From Ellagibacter isourolithinifaciens (GTDB lineage Bacteria > Actinomycetota > Coriobacteriia > Coriobacteriales > Eggerthellaceae): a stretch of 64,000 nucleotides of DNA. Shown piece by piece: positions 51,275 to 58,744 of the stretch (the first letter of the stretch is position 1; each line of letters starts with the position of its first letter). Below the pieces are notes generated by a model that saw only the letters and a program-made list of their open reading frames with translations, was not told the DNA's origin and made no database searches. The position numbers and the translations under genes are program-made. Location of the stretch: the NCBI RefSeq assembly GCF_008831035.1, contig NZ_WAJR01000003.1, forward strand, positions 1-64,000, written 5' to 3'.

Positions 51275-53581
51275 TTACAGATCGAAGTCCATCAATTGGC
51301 TGCCGAAGAATCGGCGCTTCACTTCAAGAAGGTATCCCGTCATCGCGGCATCCTGCACATCACCCGCGCGCTCTACCACGATATCGATATTATCTTTTGT
51401 GAGATAGCCCAAATCAAGCATGTCATCCACGACCTGCCGATCATCATGGCGCGCCGCCTGCACGATGATGTCGACGAGATTGCTCCTCATCACGCGATCG
51501 CACATGCTCCTGTTTGAAGGCGTCATGAGAACGGGGTCTTTCAGCCGCGCGATGATCATCTTGCTCTGGTCGTAGAGACCGATGCCGCCGTCAACCATCG
51601 CATCGTAGCTCGAGCCGCTCACAATCGATCCGTCGTAATGGTCGAGAATAGCCTCAACGCTCACATGGTCGGGGACGCTGAACGCAAGCTCGATTTGCTT
51701 GACGCTCCGGTCGATTTCGGGAAAGCGCACGTCAAAGCTGGTATGATCTTCAATTGGCTCTTCAAGGTCGATATGAATCAGCTCGATGAAGCACTGGAAG
51801 GCAAGGCCGCGCATTCCCACCAGCTTGATTCGATTGGACAGGTAGAGCTCGCGAATGCTCCTATCGCCGTTGAAAGCGTACGGCGCAATGGCGACGACTT
51901 CCTCAGGGATTCTCACGCATTCCCGAGAATCGGTGTTTACCACGACGCGGGCTTTGCCGTTGCTCCATTTCTCGAGCAGCATGCCGTTCTTTTCCTCGTA
52001 GCGAGCATTGCCCTGCGCCACCGTGACCTCGCGAAGCGTCGGCTGGCGCTTCCCGTTGTGCGCGTTGTAAGTGACAAGCGCGTTCTCCCCGATCTTCTCA
52101 AGCGAAGCAGGGATATGAAGCGATTCAAGAGCCGTGTCCATGAGCGCCTCAGAGCCCATTTCGACAACTCCCTCGGGAATGGCAATACGGCGCAGCGCCC
52201 GGCAGCCCTTGCATGCAGCGGCACCGATAATGCGAACGCCTTCGGGCAGCACTACCTCTTCGAGCTCGGCATGGTTGAGCAGCGCCCCCGGGGCCACCTC
52301 CGTCGTTCCTTCCGCCGTCTCGAATCGCTTCGCCTCGCTATCGAACAGACACAGCAGTTTCATGCCATCGCCCTGAAGCTCATAGAGGGCGCCAGATTCG
52401 TCGAGCATGAGCCGCTCCGAACCGGGCTCCAGTGTAAACGTTGCACCCTCGCCTGCGTAAACCAGTTTTGTTCGCGCAGCAACGGGATAGCCGATTTCGA
52501 CAATGCTGTTCGGAATCCTTAAGGTTGAAATATCCGAATTACTAAACGCATCCGCCTCAATGACCTGCAGCTTCTCGTTGAGCGAGACACTTTCAAGGGA
52601 GGCACAGGCGAAGAACGCGCGCTCTCCTATTTCCCTCAAAGCGGAAGGCGCCTCGAATATCCGCACCGCAGTACGGGCGAAAGCGTAGGGGCCTATTACC
52701 TCAACGCTGCTCGGCAACTCCACCTGCACGAGATTGCAGAAAGAACTGAATGCCTTCCGCGCGATCGTGGTGCACGAAGGCGCAACGGCATACGAAGGCA
52801 AGGGGCACGCAAGCGCCACGAGCGTTTTGGCGTCTTTCGAGTAGATCGCAGCACCATCGGTCTGCAGCCAAGGATTTTCAGGATCGATTGATATTCCAAT
52901 CAGCCGACTCTTCTGGAACGTTCCTGGCTCAACACGGGAAAGCGCCGCGCCGAACTCAACGTATTCGAGATGGGGAATGTCGAACAAGCTCGGTCCAACC
53001 TCTTCCAAAAGCCCCGGCATATGCAGCCTCGAAAGCGAAGGGCATCCACGAAACCAGTCAGACTCGAAAGTGGCAAGGTTGCGCGGCAGCACAACGCATT
53101 CCAAACGCTTGCAGAAGCGGAAAGCGCAGCCCCCGATAAACTGCACTTCCTCTGGTACGACGATCGACGTCACATCTTCTAAGCTCGAGCAGGCATCGGG
53201 CGCTAGCGAGTGAACCGGCAAACCCTCAATTGAATCGGGGATTGCAACCTCGCCTTCCGCATGCGAGCAACGCTCGATGCGGATCGAAGACCCCGACAAC
53301 ACGACGTATTCCCAGTCCGTACCAGCATCGTCGACGAAATGACGAGAGTCTGAGGTACAGGCATCTTGCAAGGCCTGCGCTCGCAGAGCAGCCTCACGGC
53401 GCTCACGAATTCGCGCCTCAGTCGAGAGGACCTGCTCCCTTGTCGCCATTCCGTCATTGAGCGGCATAGAGGTAAAACCTCCAAAGCTCACATCGAGCTT
53501 GCTAACATCGAGCGACTTGTTACGATTCACCTGAGCCTTAGCGTAGGCGATATGAGGAATTCCCAAAAGACCGTCTGCCAT
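51275..53581 (-). CDS. Cytoplasmic leucine-rich-repeat (BspA/LRR_5-like) protein
   Basis: A 768-aa protein, first gene of the three-gene set. Residues about 95-620 are irregular LRR_5/BspA-type repeats (for example IPDSIEGLPVHSLAPDACS, VVPEEVQFIGGCAFRFC, LPSSVEVIGPYAFARTAV, IPEGVVEMGSEALMDTAL, IPEEVVAIAPYAFNG). No signal peptide or anchor is present, unlike the secreted BspA proteins, so it should be cytosolic. The C-terminal 80 residues (VMRSNLVDIIVQAARHDDRQVVDDMLDLGYL) resemble a helical ankyrin-like cap. LRR proteins of this sort serve as recognition or target-binding modules; a sensor role in the system is inferred. Confidence 0.87.
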   Translation of the reverse strand: MADGLLGIPHIAYAKAQVNRNKSLDVSKLDVSFGGFTSMPLNDGMATREQVLSTEARIRERREAALRAQALQDACTSDSRHFVDDAGTDWEYVVLSGSSIRIERCSHAEGEVAIPDSIEGLPVHSLAPDACSSLEDVTSIVVPEEVQFIGGCAFRFCKRLECVVLPRNLATFESDWFRGCPSLSRLHMPGLLEEVGPSLFDIPHLEYVEFGAALSRVEPGTFQKSRLIGISIDPENPWLQTDGAAIYSKDAKTLVALACPLPSYAVAPSCTTIARKAFSSFCNLVQVELPSSVEVIGPYAFARTAVRIFEAPSALREIGERAFFACASLESVSLNEKLQVIEADAFSNSDISTLRIPNSIVEIGYPVAARTKLVYAGEGATFTLEPGSERLMLDESGALYELQGDGMKLLCLFDSEAKRFETAEGTTEVAPGALLNHAELEEVVLPEGVRIIGAAACKGCRALRRIAIPEGVVEMGSEALMDTALESLHIPASLEKIGENALVTYNAHNGKRQPTLREVTVAQGNARYEEKNGMLLEKWSNGKARVVVNTDSRECVRIPEEVVAIAPYAFNGDRSIRELYLSNRIKLVGMRGLAFQCFIELIHIDLEEPIEDHTSFDVRFPEIDRSVKQIELAFSVPDHVSVEAILDHYDGSIVSGSSYDAMVDGGIGLYDQSKMIIARLKDPVLMTPSNRSMCDRVMRSNLVDIIVQAARHDDRQVVDDMLDLGYLTKDNIDIVVERAGDVQDAAMTGYLLEVKRRFFGSQLMDFDL

Positions 53582-53690
53582 TCCCGCACCTCAAAGCAAC
53601 TACGAACAACATACGTGACTGATATGCCAATCGAAATAATACATAATTACCCGGTTTGAGCAGTTTGAGCGCATCGCTCCATTAAATAGC

Positions 53691-53724
53691 AAAATGGCCC
53701 GACGCGAGGGTGCCGGGCCATTTT
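53691..53724 (-). terminator. Terminator between the 111-aa gene and the LRR operon
   Basis: AAAATGGCCCG and CGGGCCATTTT form an 11-bp perfect stem; on the minus strand TTTTGCTATTT follows. The symmetric A/T tails would permit activity in both directions. Confidence 0.82.
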
Positions 53725-53736
53725 CGGAAAATGCGA

Positions 53737-54072
53737 TTACTTGCGAGGAACGCCTGCGGGGTCGACCGGGCGACGAGAAGAAATCTCATCGCCAAACATG
53801 ATGCAATAGCGCATGCCCTTGAGCGTTACATACAAGCAGGCAATCTCATGTTTCCCGCCCTTGTTGAAGACCTCGTAGGTCAGCATCTCGCGATCAATCA
53901 TCGGCTGATAAATTTCACTATCGACAACCTTCTCAAGCAACATATTCGTCGCCTCGCGGCCAAGCTCGTCCTGCTTCAAAGCAATGTTGTACAGAATATC
54001 TTCTTGAGCTTCCGTAAGACGCCCGAGCTCTTCAACCTCAGCGCGAATTTCCTCTTCATTCGTCATAGCCAT
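53737..54072 (-). CDS. Small soluble protein of unknown function
   Basis: A 111-aa acidic-to-neutral protein with a helical N-terminal half (EEEIRAEVEELGRLTEAQEDILYNIALKQDEL) and a beta-rich second half (HEIACLYVTLKGMRYCIMFGDEI). It has no signal or membrane helix. GGAGG lies 12 bases upstream of ATG 54072; ATG at 54066 is an alternative. It is located downstream of the molybdoenzyme operon but is separated by that operon's terminator. Not recognised. Confidence 0.65.
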   Translation of the reverse strand: MAMTNEEEIRAEVEELGRLTEAQEDILYNIALKQDELGREATNMLLEKVVDSEIYQPMIDREMLTYEVFNKGGKHEIACLYVTLKGMRYCIMFGDEISSRRPVDPAGVPRK

Positions 54073-54218
54073 ATCGAAAGCAATCCTCCTTGAGTAGGTA
54101 GCGCGAAAACGCATAACTCTTCTGATGAAAGTATCTTATCATTGGAAAATCGCCATTTGAGCAGGTCGAAGCTAGTGGAACAGTATGGCTGAAATCGTTT
54201 CATCCGCATTTTCGGGAC

Positions 54219-54252
54219 AAAAAAAAGAACCCCTTCTTACGAAGAGGTTCTT
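54219..54252 (-). terminator. Terminator of the molybdoenzyme operon
   Basis: AAGAACC(T)CTTC-GTAA-GAAG(G)GGTTCTT on the minus strand, followed by a run of eight T. Strong. Confidence 0.88.
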
Positions 54253-54298
54253 AAGCGAGCTTAATTCAGGCCCCTAGAAAAACATCCCCTGGAGGGAA

Positions 54299-54574
54299 CT
54301 AGATGCCGTTGTAGCCCTTCGAAGGATCGGAGTCGCCAACGCCATTAGCGGTGTCGCCAGCTTCATTGCCGGTACGCTTCGTAGAGGTGTATCCACCCCA
54401 AGCGCGAGCAATGAACTTGTCCTTCACGAAGAAGATCTGAGCCTTCATAAGGTCAGCCTGAGCAATGCCATGATCGGCGAGGACTTCGTCCTTGCTCTTG
54501 CCAGCCTCGAGGCCTGCGTTCAGCTCAGCAGCTGCTGCTGCAGCGTCGAGCTCAAAAAATTCATCGCGGGTCAT
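54299..54574 (-). CDS. Small molybdoenzyme-operon protein, unassigned
   Basis: A 91-aa protein with a helical, Ala-rich N-terminal half (RDEFFELDAAAAAAELNAGLEAGKSKDEVLADHGIAQADL) and a polar Gly/Asn/Asp-rich tail (DTANGVGDSDPSKGYNGI). No cofactor motif or membrane segment. GGAGGG precedes the ATG. It is third in the operon, after the Fe-S-less subunit, and before the terminator. It may be an accessory or chaperone for the molybdoenzyme; that is inference from position only. Confidence 0.72.
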   Translation of the reverse strand: MTRDEFFELDAAAAAAELNAGLEAGKSKDEVLADHGIAQADLMKAQIFFVKDKFIARAWGGYTSTKRTGNEAGDTANGVGDSDPSKGYNGI

Positions 54575-54657
54575 GTTTTCCCTCCTTATTGGTCTATCGC
54601 ACGATGCCGTGGTCGCCAGTCGCCTAGCGACCACGGACATCTTAACACACTAAAGAG

Positions 54658-55017
54658 TTACAGCTGGAAGAGAACCATCGGTCGATCGAACTCTGCCATC
54701 TTAGCGACCATCTCTTCGACGGTACCGTAGTACATCGAAGCGGACTCGTCGACCTGCACCGCGAGCGGACGCTGGCCGGCCTTGTCGCCATTGGTTCCCC
54801 AATGCTCGGAGAAGATGGACGTCGGGCAAGGAATGTAGAACCACTCCCAAGCGTCGCCGTCATTACCTTCGCCCTTCTTGAAGGGACCAACCTGAACTTC
54901 CTTGATACCGAACTGTTCGAGAGGAAGGCCAAGCTCTTCTTTGCAGCCGATCTCGGCGGCATGGTTACCGGAGTAGTACGTGTAGTCTACGAGCAGTGCG
55001 TACTTCTGATCTGCCAT
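54658..55017 (-). CDS. Ferredoxin-fold (DmsB/NrfC-like) subunit that has lost its Fe-S ligands
   Basis: A 119-aa protein aligned by eye to the electron-transfer subunits of DMSO-reductase-family enzymes. Relatives read YCTGCHACEVACK after a KYALLVDYxY start; here the same place is YYSGNHAAEIGCK, so of the four CxxCxxCxxxC ligands (positions 15, 18, 21, 25) only Cys25 remains. The later CDLC and CVQHC motifs are replaced (SIFSEHWG, RPLAVQVD). Other landmarks are kept: GLPLEQFGIKEVQVGPFK, EWFYIPCPTS and the YYGTVEEMVAKM C-terminus. Only two Cys remain in all, so no [4Fe-4S] cluster should be held. It lies 17 bp after the catalytic subunit gene. A structural subunit is likely. Confidence 0.85.
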   Translation of the reverse strand: MADQKYALLVDYTYYSGNHAAEIGCKEELGLPLEQFGIKEVQVGPFKKGEGNDGDAWEWFYIPCPTSIFSEHWGTNGDKAGQRPLAVQVDESASMYYGTVEEMVAKMAEFDRPMVLFQL

Positions 55018-55034
55018 TTATGCCACTTCCTTTC

Positions 55035-57350
55035 TTAGTCGTCGGAGTTCAGGCTATGGACGCGGCGGATGTTGCACATAACACCCTTGTACGGAGCGCC
55101 AAAGCCAAGCTTACCAATGTTCTGATGCGGCACGAGGCTGTTGAAGTTGGACTTCCAAACGCCGAACAGGTTGGGCTCTTCGCCGTCCTGCTCAGGGAAC
55201 CACCAGCCGTGAGCGCAGTTGAGGATACCAGGCTTCATGACCGGCGTGATCTCTGCCTTGAAGCGAGCCTCGCCGAACATGTTGTAGACCTCAATCCAGT
55301 CACCGTCGGTCACATCGTACTCTGCAGCGGTCTCCGGATTGATCTGGCACCACGGCCACGGATCGATCTGGCGCAGGGACGGAACCTGACGATGCTCAGA
55401 ATGGAAGGAGCTGTAGCGACGAGAACCAGAGGTGGTGATCAGAGGATACTGACCAGCCAAGTCGGGCTTGCTGATCGGGCTGTAGTTCGGCTCCTCGTAG
55501 TACGGCAGCGGATCCTCGCCCCAGGATTCGTAAAGAATCGAGTAGGCTTCGATCTGGCCGGTAATGGTGTTGAAGCCGGGAGCGCCATCGAAGCGGAGCA
55601 TGCCCTTCTCATACTTCTCGTACTCGAAGCCATGAGCACCAGGCTGATAAAGGCCGAGCTCCTGGAAGGTCTTCCAGTCGAAGCCGAGTTCCTTGAGCTG
55701 ATCGCTGAAGAAGTCTTCGACTGCCTGCTGCAGAGCAGGGAGGTCAAGCGACTTGCCGTCTGCAGGCTTGTACCACGGCCACCACTCGGGGTTGAGGCGC
55801 TGACCGAACATGAGGCAGATCTCGATGTCGGACTTGCACTCGCCAACCGTGAGAGCCTTGTTCATGGGGCCCATGAACACAGTGTTGCGGCCATAGTGGG
55901 TGAGGACGATGCCGTCATGCTCAGCCCAGGTGGACATGGGCAGGAAGTAGTCACCGAGAGCCATGGAAGTCGGCGTCTGGGTGAGGTCCTGGATGACGAC
56001 GAACTCGAGCTTCTGGAGAGCCTTGTGCCAACGCTTCGGCTGAGCAGAGCAGGTCGGCGTCAGGAAGTTGGAGCTGTTGAACCAGCCCATCTTCAGAGCG
56101 TACGGCTGATCCGTCTCCATGGTGTTCAGGGTCTCGTCAGGCTGGGTGGTAGCCATGCCGGTGGACAGGCCAGGCCACTGCGCAGCACCGATACGCTTCG
56201 ACCAAACTTCGTCGGTCATAGCGCCGCGCTGCTCCATGCGCCACTTGCCGAGAAGTGCCGACGGAGGACCAAGGGTAAGTCCGCCAGGACGGTCGATAGA
56301 ACCGCACATAGCAGCCAGGATGATGAAGGACTGGGACAGCTGAACGCCGTTCTTGTTCTGGTCGAATGCCAGACCCCAAGCCCAACCGATAGGACGCTCG
56401 GTGCCGATGATGTGGGCGACGCGCTTGATATCCTCAGCGTCGACCGTGGTGATCTCGGCGACCTTGTCCACGGGATACTCAGCGGCGCGAGCCTTCAGCT
56501 CGTCAACGCCATAAATCCATTTCTCGACGAACTCGTGATCGTACTCATCGTTCTCGAAGAGGAGGTTGATGAGGCCGAGTGCGAGAGCCGTGTCGGTCTG
56601 CGGACGAACCTGCAGGTTGATGTTGCCATCATGAGCGCCGACCCAGGTGATGCGGGGATCGATGGAGATGATGTGCGTGCCAAGCTTCATCATGTCGACG
56701 AGGCAGTGGCCGAAGAAACCGTCACCGTTGGAGGGCAGCGGCTCCTTGCCCCAAACCACAACCCACTTGGACAGCGTGTAACGCGGGTCATGATAAGAAC
56801 CGGGCAGATGACCAGCGTAGTCGAGCTCAGGATAGCCTGCGCCGAGCACGTAGTCAGAGATGGAGCAACGAGGACCGTAGCAGGACCAGCCAGACTGCGT
56901 GTAGCAGCAGTTGGGGGACTGCAGAACGGAGAACGTCAGCGCGTAGTAGTAAATGCAAGCCTCACGGCCGGTACCACCGAAGCAAACGATGGACTCGGGG
57001 CCGTAGGTGTTCTGGAAGTAACGGACCTTCTCGCAGATCGTGTCCATTGCCTCGTCCCAAGTGGTGCGCTCCCACTTGTCCTTGCCGCGATCTTCGAATG
57101 CGCGCTTCATCGGGTAGATGACGCGATTCGGAGAATGGGTGTACTCGCGAAGAGCAAGGTTCATGGCGTTAACACGACCAGTGGTGATCGGGTTATCGTC
57201 GTCGCCTTCGATACGGATGAGCTGATCGCCCTTCGTAACGACCTTGACACCGTATCCAACCGGGTGAGATCCCGGAGGAGACCAAGTGTTGCTACGAGTG
57301 ACTACGGTACCGTCTTCAAGCTCGGTACGCCACTGCTTACCATATGCCAT
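55035..57350 (-). CDS. Molybdopterin oxidoreductase-family catalytic subunit without the N-terminal [4Fe-4S] site
   Basis: A 771-aa bis-MGD enzyme of the DMSO-reductase family. Landmarks include YPMKRAFEDRGKDKWERTTWDEAMDTI, the likely Mo-ligand region SGWSCYGPRCSIS, the P-loop-like WVVVWGKEPLPSNGDGF, IDPRITWVGAHDG, the middle MCGSIDRPGG, and C-terminal ITTSGSRRYSSFHSEHRQVPS and a molybdopterin-dinucleotide region (INPETAAEYDVTDGDWIEV). Relatives have cysteines near residues 28-32 and 61-64 for a [4Fe-4S] cluster; here these are PPGSHPVGYG and GRVNAMN, and no Cys occurs before about residue 106. There is no Tat signal, so the enzyme is cytoplasmic. Lack of the cluster recalls the large subunit of pyrogallol-phloroglucinol transhydroxylase. 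GGAAG precedes the ATG at 57350. Confidence 0.9.
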   Translation of the reverse strand: MAYGKQWRTELEDGTVVTRSNTWSPPGSHPVGYGVKVVTKGDQLIRIEGDDDNPITTGRVNAMNLALREYTHSPNRVIYPMKRAFEDRGKDKWERTTWDEAMDTICEKVRYFQNTYGPESIVCFGGTGREACIYYYALTFSVLQSPNCCYTQSGWSCYGPRCSISDYVLGAGYPELDYAGHLPGSYHDPRYTLSKWVVVWGKEPLPSNGDGFFGHCLVDMMKLGTHIISIDPRITWVGAHDGNINLQVRPQTDTALALGLINLLFENDEYDHEFVEKWIYGVDELKARAAEYPVDKVAEITTVDAEDIKRVAHIIGTERPIGWAWGLAFDQNKNGVQLSQSFIILAAMCGSIDRPGGLTLGPPSALLGKWRMEQRGAMTDEVWSKRIGAAQWPGLSTGMATTQPDETLNTMETDQPYALKMGWFNSSNFLTPTCSAQPKRWHKALQKLEFVVIQDLTQTPTSMALGDYFLPMSTWAEHDGIVLTHYGRNTVFMGPMNKALTVGECKSDIEICLMFGQRLNPEWWPWYKPADGKSLDLPALQQAVEDFFSDQLKELGFDWKTFQELGLYQPGAHGFEYEKYEKGMLRFDGAPGFNTITGQIEAYSILYESWGEDPLPYYEEPNYSPISKPDLAGQYPLITTSGSRRYSSFHSEHRQVPSLRQIDPWPWCQINPETAAEYDVTDGDWIEVYNMFGEARFKAEITPVMKPGILNCAHGWWFPEQDGEEPNLFGVWKSNFNSLVPHQNIGKLGFGAPYKGVMCNIRRVHSLNSDD

Positions 57351-57754
57351 AGTCTTCTTCCTTCCTTTTCCCTCGCCAATTTCTTTCTCCACATTTACCG
57401 AGCGGGGTTGCTTGGAAGCCGCTGTCTTGCTTCCTCGCGTCACCGCCTCAAGGCACGTTTCATATTAGAGACATTACGGGGTTTGGAATCGAATCAGCGG
57501 GTTGTTTTTGGGTAGTTCAACCTCATCCTTTCAGGTTGATTTTCTCGATATGACCCTCTATTTCCCCTGGTCATGAAATATTCCGCGAACGGCATGTCCA
57601 TTTTTCAACTTTTTGGCATTTCGCTTCGCTCCCCTGAAATCAGGTATGAAAAGGCGCGGAATCACACGCTGCATGACACCATCCATTGGTACAATAAGAA
57701 GCGGTATTCATGCTGTCTGATACCAATTACGTATGAAGATATCCACGTCACGTC
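57351..57754. promoter_or_regulatory. Divergent regulatory region between molybdoenzyme and TF-like genes
   Basis: About 440 bp with no protein gene I support. It holds several dyads: TCAACCT-9-AGGTTGA (57517-57539), CCTGA-AA-TCAGG (57633-57644) and GGTAT...ATACC (57703-57724). An AT-rich stretch and a TAATAT -10-like box near 57464 could serve the molybdoenzyme. The promoter for the TF-like gene is listed separately. Eggerthellaceae molybdoenzyme loci are often controlled by LuxR-type regulators, but none is coded here. Confidence 0.5.
57687..57695 (+). promoter_or_regulatory. Extended -10 promoter of the TF-like gene
   Basis: TGGTACAAT is an extended -10 element (TGn before TACAAT, T57690-T57695). 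No good -35 is visible, as is common with extended -10 promoters. A start near 57702 would give a leader of about 95 nt with two hairpins. Confidence 0.5.
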
Positions 57755-57782
57755 CCGGGCCTGATTCACGGCCCGGTTTTTT
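57755..57782 (+). terminator. Attenuator-like terminator directly upstream of the TF-like gene
   Basis: CCGGGCC-8-GGCCCGG is followed by six T (57777-57782) and then, without a gap, by the ribosome-binding site GGGGAGGA (57783-57790) and the ATG at 57798. A full intrinsic terminator in this place implies that transcription entering the leader from 57702 ends before the gene unless something prevents the hairpin. Confidence 0.75.
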
Positions 57783-57797
57783 GGGGAGGAACGCACT

Positions 57798-58574
57798 ATG
57801 ACCACTCAGCAATTCACCCTTACTTCTTATGATCCCGTCTACGCGATCGCCGAGGAAGTCCGCATTCCCGAAGACACGATCCGCGAGACCGCTGTCCGCT
57901 GGCTTGAGATCAACATCTGCAAGGAAGGCGAGAAGGCGAAGCTGACCGACGGCTGGGTCAACGCCCACTGCAAGGATTTCAAGTCGGTCGACGAGCTTTT
58001 GATTTTCATCCGCTACAACATGTATCGCGACAATCGCGAGGTCCAGGAGCTTGCCGACCAGGACGCCATTTGCAAGGAACTGTCCAAGCGCCTTGTCGAG
58101 GAACTCCCCGCCGATCTCGTAGAGAACTCCCTCTATGCATCGACGATGCGCATGGAAGAGATGATCAGTCGCCAGGGCATGACGAAGGAAGAGTTCTGTG
58201 AGCAGCGCGGCATCACGCCCGAGCAACTCGACGCCGACGTTCGCGAGCGCACCATCCAAAGCCTGAAGGAGGATTCCGCTCTGGCTGCATACGCCGACCA
58301 TGCCAATTACACGCTCGAGGCCGAGGACTTCTACGCCATCATTCCGGGCGACTCCATTCAGGACAAGGCTTACAAGCGCCGTCAGATCGAGCTCGATGGG
58401 CGACTTCCCCAAATGGAAGAATACGCCCGCAAGACCAAGGCGCTGAAAGAGATTATGGAAAACGCCATGATCAAGCGCAAGGCAACCGACACCGAATGGC
58501 TGCGCTACGGCGACACGAGCAAGGACGTGCTGAACGCGAACAAGCAGTTCCCCGAGAACTTCGTCACGCTGTAA
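57798..58574 (+). CDS. Trigger-factor C-domain-like protein, divergent from the molybdoenzyme
   Basis: A 258-aa cytoplasmic protein. The second half resembles the helical C-terminal chaperone arm of trigger factor (ADLVENSLYASTMRMEEMISRQGMTKEEFCEQRGITPEQLDADVRERTIQSLKEDSALAAYADH shown by its Met/Leu-rich paired helices); the ribosome-binding and PPIase domains are absent. A full-length tig exists 750 bp away, so this is a specialised relative. Being divergent from the molybdoenzyme operon, it may be its dedicated folding factor; that role is an inference. Expression appears to be controlled by the attenuator in its leader. Confidence 0.78.
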   Translation: MTTQQFTLTSYDPVYAIAEEVRIPEDTIRETAVRWLEINICKEGEKAKLTDGWVNAHCKDFKSVDELLIFIRYNMYRDNREVQELADQDAICKELSKRLVEELPADLVENSLYASTMRMEEMISRQGMTKEEFCEQRGITPEQLDADVRERTIQSLKEDSALAAYADHANYTLEAEDFYAIIPGDSIQDKAYKRRQIELDGRLPQMEEYARKTKALKEIMENAMIKRKATDTEWLRYGDTSKDVLNANKQFPENFVTL

Positions 58575-58601
58575 GCGCCTCTGCACTCCCCCAGCATGCG
58601 A

Positions 58602-58635
58602 AAGCCGCTGCATTAACTGCAGCGGCTTTTCTTTC
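58602..58635 (+). terminator. Terminator after the TF-like gene
   Basis: AAGCCGCTGCA pairs with TGCAGCGGCTT and is followed by TTCTTT on the plus strand. Confidence 0.85.
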
Positions 58636-58744
58636 GCCTGAGCGAGGCTCGCCTCAGCTCTTCTAAGACGTGAGGAGGCCCCCGCATTGAACTGCAAGGA
58701 CCTCTGGCTTCACTTGGGTATGAATGCGCGGCTTCGGCGATGCG

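Noticed and set aside
48356-51517. A very long plus-strand open frame opposite the MoxR and VWA genes
   Set aside because: It spans two well-supported minus-strand genes and the junction between them, has Arg/His/Leu-rich composition typical of antisense frames in high-GC DNA, and shows no domain.
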